Shown here: positions 54,310 to 63,932 of the stretch, one piece after another
How the letters are laid out: every line of letters starts with the position of its first letter
Position numbering within the stretch: the first letter of the stretch is position 1
NCBI GenBank assembly: GCA_016718035.1
Contig: JADKEK010000004.1
Location: 310,001 to 374,000, forward strand
Source: Bacteroidota bacterium
GTDB taxonomy: Bacteria > Bacteroidota > Bacteroidia > Chitinophagales > BACL12
Reading direction: 5' to 3'
Length of the DNA stretch: 64,000 nt
Position numbers and translations under genes: made by a program
Notes under the pieces: generated by a model
Database searches by the model: none
What the model was told of the DNA's origin: nothing
What the model saw: the letters and a program-made list of their open reading frames with translations, nothing else

Positions 54310-55638
54310 TTATTTTCTAATCCTCCATTCAGTTGGAAAATAATTGTTTAATCGGCCCGGAATTATTTTTGCCCAGCCTAATGGTATATTTTGATGCGTA
54401 ATTAAACACCAGCCTTTTAAGTTACTGTTTATTTGCAGCGTGTTTTTACGCAAATAGGTGATTGCATCAGTTGCATTTAATTCCAACCGCGGAATTGTTT
54501 TCGAAATAATACTACTCATGGCCAATTCATGGTCAGGAATTAATTCATTGTTTTTGATACTTCCTAATGCAGTGCCTGATTTAATTAAATGTAAGCCACC
54601 TAAAGCACTAATTGATGATTTTACTATTTCCGGTATACAATAAATTACTTCTTTATATTTAAAAAAGAAATAATTTTCCGGTTGATGAAGGTAATTGGCA
54701 ACAATATTTTTTTCATCGGCGTTAATCGGAATAAATTGTTTTTTGATTTGATTAGTTTGTTCGTCGCCTCCATTTTTTTTGCGTAAAGCGGCAATAAAAA
54801 ATCCTTCACCGGTAATTTTATCGGGATAAAAACGATATCCTGACTTACTGAAAACAATGCCCCCAAACTCAGCAGGGACGCTTATTTTAGGCAAAGGTTC
54901 AAAATCATTTTGCAATAATATTTCAACAATTTTTTCGTCTTCTTCGTATGCGTAAGAACAGGTGGCATATAATAATAATCCGCCCGGTTTTAATGCAGGA
55001 ATAATGTCCTCTAAAATGCGTTGTTGGCGCAAACTACAATGATTTACATTTTCGATGCTCCATTCTTTTTTAGCTTCAGGTTCTTTGCGAAATAGTCCCG
55101 AACCACTGCATGGAGCATCTACAATAATAACGTCAAAAAAACCATTCATGCCGCTAAAATCTCTCGGGTCGTTATTGCTTACTACTACATTTGGATTTCC
55201 CCATTTTACGATATTTTCTTTGAGAATTGTTACCCGCGATTTAATTACTTCATTACTCACTAATAAAGATTGTGGAGACATTAATCCGGCAATTAAAGTA
55301 GATTTTCCTCCCGGTGCGGCGCAAACATCTAAAATATGCAGTGGCTTTTTATCATCGGTAAATTGCCGGAAAAGATAACCGGTAAACATACTGGAAGCCT
55401 CTTGCACATAGTAGGCTCCGGCATGAAAAAGTGGGTCGAATACAAACAAGGGGCGTTCGGGTAAATACAAGGCTTCGGCGCACCATGGCACAGGACTTCC
55501 TGCCATTTTTTCAACCGGCTTTTGAGGGTTGTAACGAATTGAGACAGGCGTAGGCAATTGATGTGCCTGCGTAAATGCAACTTCATCGAAACCTTTACAA
55601 TTGCTGATATGTTGGATAAAACCCGCTGGAAACTGCAT
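54310..55638 (-). CDS. RsmB/NOP (RsmF-like) m5C rRNA methyltransferase
   Basis: 442 residues. The SAM-binding motif DVCAAPGGKS (104-113) and the two catalytic cysteines of m5C RNA methyltransferases, in DAPCSGSG (Cys177) and YATCSYAYEEDE (Cys227), are all present. The C-terminal ~150 residues (from about 295) fit the PUA-like RNA-binding domain of RsmF/YebU-type enzymes. The expected role is cytosine-5 methylation of 16S rRNA or tRNA in the cytoplasm. The N-terminal region (FPAGFIQHISN; SIRYNPQKP) is typical. It is a single gene, divergent from the CotH protein gene. Confidence 0.92.
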   Translation of the reverse strand: MQFPAGFIQHISNCKGFDEVAFTQAHQLPTPVSIRYNPQKPVEKMAGSPVPWCAEALYLPERPLFVFDPLFHAGAYYVQEASSMFTGYLFRQFTDDKKPLHILDVCAAPGGKSTLIAGLMSPQSLLVSNEVIKSRVTILKENIVKWGNPNVVVSNNDPRDFSGMNGFFDVIIVDAPCSGSGLFRKEPEAKKEWSIENVNHCSLRQQRILEDIIPALKPGGLLLYATCSYAYEEDEKIVEILLQNDFEPLPKISVPAEFGGIVFSKSGYRFYPDKITGEGFFIAALRKKNGGDEQTNQIKKQFIPINADEKNIVANYLHQPENYFFFKYKEVIYCIPEIVKSSISALGGLHLIKSGTALGSIKNNELIPDHELAMSSIISKTIPRLELNATDAITYLRKNTLQINSNLKGWCLITHQNIPLGWAKIIPGRLNNYFPTEWRIRK

Positions 55639-55750
55639 GCTACCTTTATTGCAAAAGTAAGCCTTAAGAGCAGGATTTACAGAAAGTTGTTTTTTTGTTT
55701 AAGCCGGCGCTCGACAACATTTAAACTTTAATGATTAAAGCCCATTTGAA

Positions 55751-55780
55751 TTGTAGCTCCGAAAGAATTAGTTAACTTTA
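55751..55780 (+). promoter_or_regulatory. Promoter (TTG-N19-TAACTTTA) of the CotH protein gene
   Basis: TTG at 55751-55753, a 19-nt spacer and TAACTTTA at 55773-55780, one mismatch in the last base of the -7 consensus. The ATG follows at 55799. Confidence 0.6.
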
Positions 55781-55798
55781 TATTCATATTCAGTTAAA

Positions 55799-58700
55799 AT
55801 GAAAGGGCACACACCATTTTTTTTATTCCTGGCATTTTTATGCGGGATGGTAAATTCGCAAGTTGTTATAAATGAAGTTACTTCCCGTGGTTCACTGGTT
55901 GACGCAACTGGAGAAGAAATTGATTGGATTGAAATTTATAATGCAGGTCTCTCAGAAGTAAATCTTCAGGATTATGGTTTAAGTGATGATGCATTAACAC
56001 CATTAAAGTGGCAATTTCCAAATTACATTTTAGATCCATCAACACATATGCTGGTTTTGGCGAACGGTGTAAATAGTTATGCTACAACAAACCATTGGGA
56101 GACAGCAGTGGTGAGTAATGATACTTGGAAATATTTTATAGGAACAAGTGAACCTGCCTCAAATTGGGAAACTCCGGCATTTGATGATGGTAGCTGGTTA
56201 AGCGGCACTGGTGGGATTGGATTTGGTGATGGTGATGATGGAACTACTATCGGTTCAGCAATTAGTGTATACACCAGACGTGAATTTATTATCGACGATG
56301 TTGATGTAATTGAAGGTGCAAAATTACATGCCGATTATGACGATGCATTTGTTGCTTATTTAAATGGGGTTGAAATTGCCCGTTCAGGAAATATTATCGG
56401 TACACCGCCAGCCTATAACACGACTGCAAATTCTGACCACGAAGCGGGCATGTATGCAGGTTATTTACCGGAAGAATGGAATATAGATGCCGCAATAATA
56501 AATAGTTTAATTGTTGAAGGCGATAATTATTTATGTATTCAAACACATAATGTTACTGCGGGTTCTTCAGATATAAGCGGGAATTTTTGGCTATCATTTG
56601 GGATTAATACTGCTGATACTTATTTCTATGCAGTGCCGGCATGGTTCGTAGCGCCGTATGAATTTAACCAAACCAATTTTAAATTAAGTAACACTGGCGA
56701 AACATTATATTTATCTGACCCAACAGGTGCAATAATTGATTCAAAATACACTGGTGATATTGCTTATGGCCAGAGTGTAATTCGCAAACCAGATGGTGTA
56801 GCAAGTTGGTGTATTACAACTGATATCACTCCGGGGTATACCAATAATTTTTCAAATTGTTATGCAGGTTACGAACCTGACCCGGTATTTTCAGTTGGCT
56901 CAGGATTTTATCCGGATGCCACTTTGTTATATTTAAGTGTTGCTTCTCCAACAGCAGTAATCAGATATACTACAGATGGTTCTGCTGTAACTGAATCGTC
57001 TCCATTATATACCGGTGCGATTTTATTAAGTGCAAATACTATTATTGCAGCTAAATGTTTTAGTACAGGAGGTCTATTGCCAAGCAAGTTAATCAGAAAT
57101 ACTTATTTTATTGATGAAGATGATTATACATTACCCATAGTTTCTATTTCAATTGATCCGGGTAGTTTGTTTGATTTTGATACCGGAATTTATGAATTAG
57201 GATGTTGTTATGATGTAAATTATCCTTATATAGGTGCAAATTTCTGGCAACCTTGGGAACGGTACGCGCACATTGAATATTTTACCGAAACCGGCATTCC
57301 GCAATGGAATAAAGATATGTCACTCGAAATACATGGTGGATGGAGTCGAGCTGAAGCACAAAAAGGATTTAGGGTCGATTTTAATAATAAATATGATGGT
57401 GATTTAGATTACCCTTTATGGGGGGCAAAACCTGATATGGGCCCTATTAATAATTTTAATTTACGAAGTGGTGGTCAACATGTTTGGACTTATAAATTCC
57501 AAGATGCTTTTTTAGCAAAAGTGATGAAAGAAACACATATTGACTATGAAGAATGGCAACCTTGTTTTGTATTTATTAATGGTGAAGCCTGGGGATTATA
57601 TGAAATTCGTGAAAAAGCAGATGAACATTTTGCGGAAAGTAATTACGGTGTAGATAATAATAAAGTTGATTTTTTTAATGCATGGTCGGTATTGAATGGA
57701 AGTGATACCGGTTTTGTGAATATGTATGGCAGTTTAATGTCGTTAGACCCAACATCAACTGCTTACTTTAATAAATTTAATCAGTATGTTGATTATGAAA
57801 ATTACATGGATTATTATATTGGTGAAATTTATTATCAGAATGTTGACTTTGGTGGATATTACTGGGGTGCCAATAATATGAAATTATGGCGGGAACAAAA
57901 TGGAGGTAAATTTAGATTTATCATGTATGATATGGATGGTGCTATGGGTTATTTTGGTGAAGTGCCCGGGACTAATTATATTAATTTAACGCGTAATCCA
58001 AGTTATCCGAATACGTTTTCACAATTGTTTGACCGTACTTTAAATAATATTCCGTTGCGTAATTATTTTGTTAATCGGTTTGCGGATTTAATTAATACCA
58101 TTTACCTCCAAGATAACATGGAGGAAATTATATATTCCATGCGCGACTCAATTGTAACTGAAATTCCGCACCAGCTTGGTGCATGGGGTGCGCCTACAGT
58201 TGCTACTATGGACGCCTATATTGAAACTACATTAGATTATAATTATACGCGAAGAAATACTGCAAGAGCCCATATTAATAGTTCATTTGGATTAGGCGGT
58301 CAGCGCACAGTTACTTTAGCCGTTGAGCCTGCAGGAGCAGGATATATTAAACTGAATACAATTATTCCTACAGACTTGCCATGGAGTGGAACATACTTTG
58401 ATGGCGTTCCGGTTACTATGACCGCCATTGCTAATCCTGGTTATACATTTAATAATTGGAGTAGTAATGATTTAATTCCGGGTGGTTCTACAGATATTTC
58501 CATTTCCATTAATATGGAGGAAAGTGAAACATTTACCGCCAACTTTACAGGCACTCCGGAAACACCTGCAATTATTATTACAGAAATAAATTATAATAGT
58601 AATAATGATTTTGATGCCGGCGATTGGATAGAAATTTATAATAATAGCGACAATGCAATTGATATCAGTGAATGGACAATTCGTGATGCGAGCGATGCTT

Positions 58701-59794
58701 ATAAATACATAATTCCATACGGAACAGTTTTAAGTGTTGCTGAACGATTAATTATTGCTCAAAAACCTGAATTGTTTGCAGCAATTTATCCATCGGTGAG
58801 TAATGTAGTAGGTGGATTTAATTTTGAGTTTGATAACAGCGGTGATAATATCCGAATTGTTGATATAGCGGGTAATACAATTACCAGTGTGCAATATAGT
58901 GACGCACCTGCTTGGCCTGTAGGAGCTGATGGCACGGGAAGAACATTGGAATTAGTATCGTTTGGTGCTGTGCCGAATAATCCAATCAGTTGGTTCGACG
59001 GTTGTTTACTGGGCTCACCGGGATTTGCCTATACACCTTGTAATGATGCGGTATTATTTGATGAAATAAATTATAACAGCTCAGCAGCATTTGATGCCGG
59101 TGACTGGGTTGAAATATTAAACGCCACAACCGGCAGTATTGATCTTTCCGGATGGCGTTTTGTTGATGCGGATGATGAAGCAATTTTTGTATTTGAAGAT
59201 GGATTAATACTAGATGCAAATGAGCGACTGGTAATTGCTAATGATATAACAAAATTTAATACTATTCATCCAACTGTTACCAATTATATAGGACCATTCA
59301 CATTTGGTTTAAATAGCGATGGTGATGAATTACGATTGTTTAATGCGGAAAGTGTTTTACAATTTACTATGATTTATAATAATGATGCTCCATGGCCGGT
59401 TACACCTGATGGAGGCAGTTACACATTAGAATTATTAGATGCAAATGGCAAAATGAACAATGCAGACAATTGGTTTGCAGGGTGTCAATTAGGTTCTCCG
59501 GCTGAAGTATTTAACCCTGATTGTTTAGTTGATATTGACAATTTGGTAGAAGGGGATTTTGCTATTTATCCCAACCCTGCACATACTTATTTTATAATTT
59601 CGACTGGTGATTATGCGCAGTTGGAAACTGTAGTGCAAATAATTGATGCATCCGGTAAAATAATACAGGAACAATCTGTAATTGCTTCAGATCAAATTAT
59701 AATTAACACCACGCAGTTGTCGGCAGGAATTTATTGGGTTAAAATCAGCAATGCAACTTTACAAGCCAGCAAAGCATTAGTAATTGAAAATTGA
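55799..59794 (+). CDS. Secreted CotH-kinase / lamin-tail-domain protein with T9SS sorting domain
   Basis: 1331 residues. A signal peptide (1-20, ending VNSQ) precedes the first lamin-tail domain (about 22-110, VVINEVTSRGSLVDATGEEIDWIEIYN), then a beta-sandwich (about 110-275) and a chitobiase-like segment (about 367-434, YTTDGSAVTESSPLY). A CotH-kinase-like domain (about 455-830) contains MSLEIHGGWSRAEAQKGFRVDF, the kinase-core-like YEIREKADEHF and the acidic motif MYDMDGAMG. Two more lamin-tail domains (about 922-1060 and 1083-1230; EINYNSNNDFDAGDWIEIYN) and a T9SS tail (AIYPNPAHTYFI) end it. CotH family members are atypical protein kinases that phosphorylate extracytoplasmic proteins. Activity here is inferred. 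Confidence 0.88.
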   Translation: MKGHTPFFLFLAFLCGMVNSQVVINEVTSRGSLVDATGEEIDWIEIYNAGLSEVNLQDYGLSDDALTPLKWQFPNYILDPSTHMLVLANGVNSYATTNHWETAVVSNDTWKYFIGTSEPASNWETPAFDDGSWLSGTGGIGFGDGDDGTTIGSAISVYTRREFIIDDVDVIEGAKLHADYDDAFVAYLNGVEIARSGNIIGTPPAYNTTANSDHEAGMYAGYLPEEWNIDAAIINSLIVEGDNYLCIQTHNVTAGSSDISGNFWLSFGINTADTYFYAVPAWFVAPYEFNQTNFKLSNTGETLYLSDPTGAIIDSKYTGDIAYGQSVIRKPDGVASWCITTDITPGYTNNFSNCYAGYEPDPVFSVGSGFYPDATLLYLSVASPTAVIRYTTDGSAVTESSPLYTGAILLSANTIIAAKCFSTGGLLPSKLIRNTYFIDEDDYTLPIVSISIDPGSLFDFDTGIYELGCCYDVNYPYIGANFWQPWERYAHIEYFTETGIPQWNKDMSLEIHGGWSRAEAQKGFRVDFNNKYDGDLDYPLWGAKPDMGPINNFNLRSGGQHVWTYKFQDAFLAKVMKETHIDYEEWQPCFVFINGEAWGLYEIREKADEHFAESNYGVDNNKVDFFNAWSVLNGSDTGFVNMYGSLMSLDPTSTAYFNKFNQYVDYENYMDYYIGEIYYQNVDFGGYYWGANNMKLWREQNGGKFRFIMYDMDGAMGYFGEVPGTNYINLTRNPSYPNTFSQLFDRTLNNIPLRNYFVNRFADLINTIYLQDNMEEIIYSMRDSIVTEIPHQLGAWGAPTVATMDAYIETTLDYNYTRRNTARAHINSSFGLGGQRTVTLAVEPAGAGYIKLNTIIPTDLPWSGTYFDGVPVTMTAIANPGYTFNNWSSNDLIPGGSTDISISINMEESETFTANFTGTPETPAIIITEINYNSNNDFDAGDWIEIYNNSDNAIDISEWTIRDASDAYKYIIPYGTVLSVAERLIIAQKPELFAAIYPSVSNVVGGFNFEFDNSGDNIRIVDIAGNTITSVQYSDAPAWPVGADGTGRTLELVSFGAVPNNPISWFDGCLLGSPGFAYTPCNDAVLFDEINYNSSAAFDAGDWVEILNATTGSIDLSGWRFVDADDEAIFVFEDGLILDANERLVIANDITKFNTIHPTVTNYIGPFTFGLNSDGDELRLFNAESVLQFTMIYNNDAPWPVTPDGGSYTLELLDANGKMNNADNWFAGCQLGSPAEVFNPDCLVDIDNLVEGDFAIYPNPAHTYFIISTGDYAQLETVVQIIDASGKIIQEQSVIASDQIIINTTQLSAGIYWVKISNATLQASKALVIEN

Positions 59795-59835
59795 TTAGCA
59801 GAATTAGCAGCTGAGAATAAAACCGAATGCAGTAA

Positions 59836-60807
59836 TTATTTGCGTCGTTCAATAGTATATTTAACTAATTCTATTAGGGAGTTTTTACTTTCACTATCAG
59901 GGAATTGATTTAACAATTCAAAGGCCTCTGCCTGGTAAGCTCGCATTTTCTGCTCTGCATATTGAATGCCTCCATTTTGTTTTACAAATGCAATCACCCA
60001 ATCAACCTTTGCCTTATTTTTGTTTTCGTTTTTAACGATATTAATAATTTTTTGTTTATCGGCATTAGACGCATTTTGTAAGGTATAAATAATAGGCAAC
60101 GTAAGTTTGCGCTCCTTAATATCAATACCTAAAGGTTTGCCAATATCTTCATCGCCGTAATCCAGCAAATCGTCTTTAATTTGAAAAGCGATACCGATTT
60201 TTTCACCAAACAATCGGAATGTTTCAATTAAACTTTCATCTTTAGTTGCGCTGGCAGCACCTGCACTACATGCACTGGCTATTAATGAGGCCGTTTTTTT
60301 TCTGATTATTTCGTAATAAATCGATTCTTTAATATCCAGTCGACGCGCTTTTTCAATTTGTAATAATTCACCTTCACTCATTTCTTTTACAGCGGTAGAA
60401 GTAATTTTGAGTAATCGGTGTTCATTGTTGTCTAATGAAACCAATAGGCCCTTTGCTAATAGGTAATCGCCAATTAATACGGCAATTTTATTCTTCCACA
60501 ATGCATTTATTGAAAAAAAGCCACGGCGTTCGTAAGCATCATCAACCACATCATCGTGCACTAGGGTGGCTGTATGTAGCAATTCGATGAGGGAAGCAGC
60601 CGTGTAAGTTGATTCGGAAATGCCGCCACAAACATTGGCGCTCAACATGACAAACATAGGGCGCATCTGTTTTCCTTTGCGTTTAACGATATAATACATC
60701 ACGCGGTCCAGCAGGGCTACATTACTCTTCATCGACTCTTTGAATTTGCTTTCAAAAAGCGCGAGTTCTGATGCAATTGGCTGCTGAATTTTCCCTAAAA
60801 CTGACAT
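59836..60807 (-). CDS. Polyprenyl (octaprenyl-type) diphosphate synthase
   Basis: 323 residues of the trans-isoprenyl diphosphate synthase fold. The first aspartate-rich motif DDVVDD (85-90) and the second DDLLD (212-216, in IKDDLLDYGDED) bind Mg2+ and the diphosphates. GKQMRP (45-50) and the ELLHTATLVHDD helix are typical of IspB/SdsA long-chain enzymes, which make the quinone side chain. FQIKDDLLDYGDEDIGKPLGIDIKERKLTLPIIY closes the active site. The start at 60807 gives a normal length. Transcribed divergently from the M48 gene. Chain length cannot be told from sequence alone. Confidence 0.92.
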   Translation of the reverse strand: MSVLGKIQQPIASELALFESKFKESMKSNVALLDRVMYYIVKRKGKQMRPMFVMLSANVCGGISESTYTAASLIELLHTATLVHDDVVDDAYERRGFFSINALWKNKIAVLIGDYLLAKGLLVSLDNNEHRLLKITSTAVKEMSEGELLQIEKARRLDIKESIYYEIIRKKTASLIASACSAGAASATKDESLIETFRLFGEKIGIAFQIKDDLLDYGDEDIGKPLGIDIKERKLTLPIIYTLQNASNADKQKIINIVKNENKNKAKVDWVIAFVKQNGGIQYAEQKMRAYQAEAFELLNQFPDSESKNSLIELVKYTIERRK

Positions 60808-60845
60808 GCGGATGCAAGTTAAGGCACATTTTAATTATTACAAAT

Positions 60846-60853
60846 TAACTTTG
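60846..60853 (+). promoter_or_regulatory. -7 element (TAACTTTG) of the M48 gene
   Basis: TAACTTTG about 45 nt before the ATG at 60899 fits TAnnTTTG. No clear -33 TTG. Confidence 0.5.
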
Positions 60854-60898
60854 GCTTCTGTTTTGCTATAAACAACTCAAACCTAATTGCGTTATACA

Positions 60899-61696
60899 AT
60901 GATGAAACTTAAAACACCGGTTGTAATTGCCGCATTTGCTGCGGTTTTGATGACTAATTCATGTTCAGAAGGAGGAGGGATTAATATTTTTTCACTGGAA
61001 GATGACATTGCGCTTGGAGCACAAATAGCCGCTGAAATTGAATCAGACCCTACTACTTATCCGATTTTAGATAGTGCAGATTATGCTACTGCCTACGGAC
61101 TTATATACGATATCAGGGACAGAATTCTGGCATCCGGTAAAGTTTACCATAAAGACGATTTTGAATGGCAGATACGCATTATCAATAACGATGAAGTGGT
61201 AAATGCATTTTGCACGCCGGGAGGTTATATCTATGTGTACACAGGGTTAATCAAATATCTGGAAGATGAATCACAACTTGCCGGGGTACTTGGACACGAA
61301 ATGGCTCATGCCGACTTGCGCCATTCTACCGATCAGTTAACAGAAGCTTATGGTATTTCACTGCTGATTAGTATTGTTTTAGGCGAGCAGGAAAGTGTTT
61401 TAGCCGATGTAGCTGCCAGTTTGACACAGTTGGCCTTTAGCCGAGGCGATGAATCGCAGGCCGATGAATATTCTGTTATTTATTTATGCCCAACCGATTA
61501 TATTGCTTCAGGTTCTGCCGGCTTTTTTGTTAAAGTGGAGGAAGAAGGTGGTGTAGAAATTCCTGAATTTTTGAGCACACATCCGAACCCTGATAACAGA
61601 ATTGAAAATATTAATACAACAGCCGAAGAACTGGCTTGTGAAGGGGAAGATGTTTTTACGGACAGATATGATGATTTGTTAGATGCACTTCCATAA
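60899..61696 (+). CDS. M48-family metalloprotease lipoprotein
   Basis: 265 residues from the ATG at 60899. The frame extends by four codons to a TTG at 60887, but the ATG leads directly into the signal. The N-terminus (KTPVVIAAFAAVLMTNSC) is a lipoprotein signal with lipobox Cys. HEMAH (133-137) is the zinc motif and the Glu in DESQADEYS is the likely third ligand, as in periplasmic M48 (BepA-like) proteases. FCTPGGYIYVYTGLI is also diagnostic. It probably degrades or chaperones misfolded envelope proteins. It stands alone, with a terminator downstream. Confidence 0.92.
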   Translation: MMKLKTPVVIAAFAAVLMTNSCSEGGGINIFSLEDDIALGAQIAAEIESDPTTYPILDSADYATAYGLIYDIRDRILASGKVYHKDDFEWQIRIINNDEVVNAFCTPGGYIYVYTGLIKYLEDESQLAGVLGHEMAHADLRHSTDQLTEAYGISLLISIVLGEQESVLADVAASLTQLAFSRGDESQADEYSVIYLCPTDYIASGSAGFFVKVEEEGGVEIPEFLSTHPNPDNRIENINTTAEELACEGEDVFTDRYDDLLDALP

Positions 61697-61751
61697 AAAA
61701 ATAACCCGCACTAACGCGGATTATTAATCAAAAACAAAATAAAAACATTTG

Positions 61752-61783
61752 AAGGAGATGGTGGAAGACACATCTCCTTTTTT
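61752..61783 (+). terminator. Rho-independent terminator
   Basis: AAGGAGATG pairs with CATCTCCTT, 10-nt loop, followed by a T-run. An additional weaker CCGC/GCGG hairpin lies at about 61698-61723. Confidence 0.75.
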
Positions 61784-62286
61784 AATTATTATTGATAAAA
61801 TTCAGTTGACATTTTATTACTTTACTTTAATTTAATATTGTTGAAATAAGACCATATTAAAGACTTAGGTCATTTTAATTACTCAAAGATACACTTTACG
61901 GCATGTAAGCAATAACAATAAATTAAATTTAAAATAATTTTACATAATTAATTTTCTTTAAAGTATTGATGGCATTGTGTTTTTCGCAATTAACTGATAG
62001 CATTTTAGTTACACAACTAATTAGTAAACACAACATTTATTTCGGTAATTCATTCCTATTTTGTGGCGTCATAATCGGCATCCTTATATACCTTTTGCAC
62101 ATAGTTGCATAATTGTTTTTTGTTCAGTTTCCATTTGGATATGAGTAACCTAGTAATCATTACCGCTGCCAATTCAGCAGACTTCGTCGCTATTAAATAG
62201 ATAAACAGGGGTATAAAAATTGTCATTTTGTAACCTATTTAAAGATTAAATGGATACTAGTAATTAACTTTATCGAAAATTTTAGG
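61784..62286. other. AT-rich intergenic region
   Basis: About 500 bp without an ORF above 30 codons or a convincing repeat. TAACTTTA at 62265-62272, one base off the -7 consensus, may serve the phosphatase gene. No RNA structure recognised. Confidence 0.45.
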
Positions 62287-63909
62287 ATGATTATGAAAAA
62301 TTTTGTGACACCTTTATTATTGACATTTTTAAGTTTTGGGTTAAGCGCCCAAACTGTCCCTGCTCAGCCAAAATTAGTTGTAGGTGTTGTAGTTGATCAA
62401 ATGAGTTATGAGTTTTTATATCGATATACCGATCAGTATAGTGATAATGGATTCAAACGACTGCTAAAAGAGGGCTTTAGTTGTGAGAATACACACTACA
62501 GCTACATTCCAACATATACCGGTCCGGGCCATGCTAGTATTTATACAGGTTCTGTACCCGGTGTAAATGGGGTTGTATCCAATGATTGGTACGATGAAAC
62601 CACAAAACAGTTTGTTTATGTAACGCAAGACAACTCTGTTACTGCGGTTGGTGCTGCTGCCGGTAACCAGCAATCGCCAAAAAATATGTTAACCACTACG
62701 GTTACCGATATGTTGCAATTAAGTAATCAGCAGGCATCTAAAGTAGTTGGAATAGCACTAAAAGACAGAGGTGCCATTTTACCTGCCGGACATACTGCAG
62801 ACGCTGCGTATTGGTACGACGGTTCTGCAAATGCCTGGGTTACCAGTTCCTATTATATGAACGCTCTTCCTGCGTGGGTGCAATCTTTTAATAATGAAAA
62901 ACAGGCTGAAAGTATGATGAATAAAAATTGGAATATGATGCTTCCATTGTCCTCATATAAAAGCGCGACAGCAGATAGTGTTAGTTGGGAAACTGTTTAC
63001 ATTGGTGAAGCCTCACCATCGTTTCCGCATTACATGACATACAATGGTAATAGTGAAAATATTAAATCAACGCCGTTTGGTAATACATTAACGGCCAATT
63101 TTGCAAAAGCAGCTATCGCAAATGAAGAATTAGGTAAAGACGCAATTACAGATTTTTTATGTGTAAGTTTTTCTTCGACAGATTATGTAGGACATGCTTA
63201 TGGACCACATTCAATTGAAACAATGGATACCTATTTGCGTTTAGATCGCGATTTAGCAGATTTAATTAATTACCTAGACACGCAGGTAGGGAAAGGTAAT
63301 TATTTAATGTTTTTAACTGCTGACCATGGTGTTTCTCCAACACCTCAATATATGCAGCATTTAAAAATTCCTGCCGGAACAACTACTGAAGCAATAATGA
63401 CTTCAAACATGACCACCATTTTGCGTGAACAGTTAGGGGAAGGAGAGTGGATTAAAGCATATACTAACCAGCAAATATATTTGAATGATAGTTTGTTACA
63501 GGCGAAAAAAATATCCAAAAAAGAAATTTATAATATATTATATGAGCCACTGATGAAATTAGACGGTGTATCATATGTGTTGTTAGTTGATGAATTAGAT
63601 GGCGCTACTTTAAATAGTAAAATAAAAGAATTGGTCATCAACGGTATTTACCCAAAACGTTGTGGCGACATTCAGATATTATATGAACCATATTGGTTTG
63701 AAGCCTATCGTCCGACAGGCACAACACATGGTTCACATTTTAGTTACGATACACATGTTCCATTAGTATTTTATGGTTGGAAAATGAAACCCGGCGCTTT
63801 ATTTCGCGATACTTATGTAACTGATATAGCGCCAACCATTGCTGCGTTATTAAAAATATCAGAACCAAATGGCTGCGTAGGAACAATTATTCCTGAAGTT
63901 GTAAAATAA
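62287..63909 (+). CDS. PafA-like alkaline phosphatase
   Basis: 540 residues. A signal peptide (about 1-21, ending LSAQ) is followed by an alkaline-phosphatase-superfamily domain: metal-binding VVDQM (Asp37), nucleophile Thr78 in PTYTGPGHASIYTG, Asn99 (VVSND), and the K-x-R pair Lys159/Arg161 in ALKDRGAILPAGH, which together are the hallmark of PafA-type phosphatases. DYVGHAYGPHS and TADHG (metal ligands) lie further on, and GTTHGSHFSYDTHVPLVFYGW near the end. It hydrolyses a broad range of phosphate monoesters in the periplasm, releasing Pi from organic phosphates. Another ATG, at 62293, could be the start. The next gene begins 23 nt downstream. Confidence 0.92.
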   Translation: MIMKNFVTPLLLTFLSFGLSAQTVPAQPKLVVGVVVDQMSYEFLYRYTDQYSDNGFKRLLKEGFSCENTHYSYIPTYTGPGHASIYTGSVPGVNGVVSNDWYDETTKQFVYVTQDNSVTAVGAAAGNQQSPKNMLTTTVTDMLQLSNQQASKVVGIALKDRGAILPAGHTADAAYWYDGSANAWVTSSYYMNALPAWVQSFNNEKQAESMMNKNWNMMLPLSSYKSATADSVSWETVYIGEASPSFPHYMTYNGNSENIKSTPFGNTLTANFAKAAIANEELGKDAITDFLCVSFSSTDYVGHAYGPHSIETMDTYLRLDRDLADLINYLDTQVGKGNYLMFLTADHGVSPTPQYMQHLKIPAGTTTEAIMTSNMTTILREQLGEGEWIKAYTNQQIYLNDSLLQAKKISKKEIYNILYEPLMKLDGVSYVLLVDELDGATLNSKIKELVINGIYPKRCGDIQILYEPYWFEAYRPTGTTHGSHFSYDTHVPLVFYGWKMKPGALFRDTYVTDIAPTIAALLKISEPNGCVGTIIPEVVK

Positions 63910-63932
63910 ATGGTAATTATTAAAAATACGGC

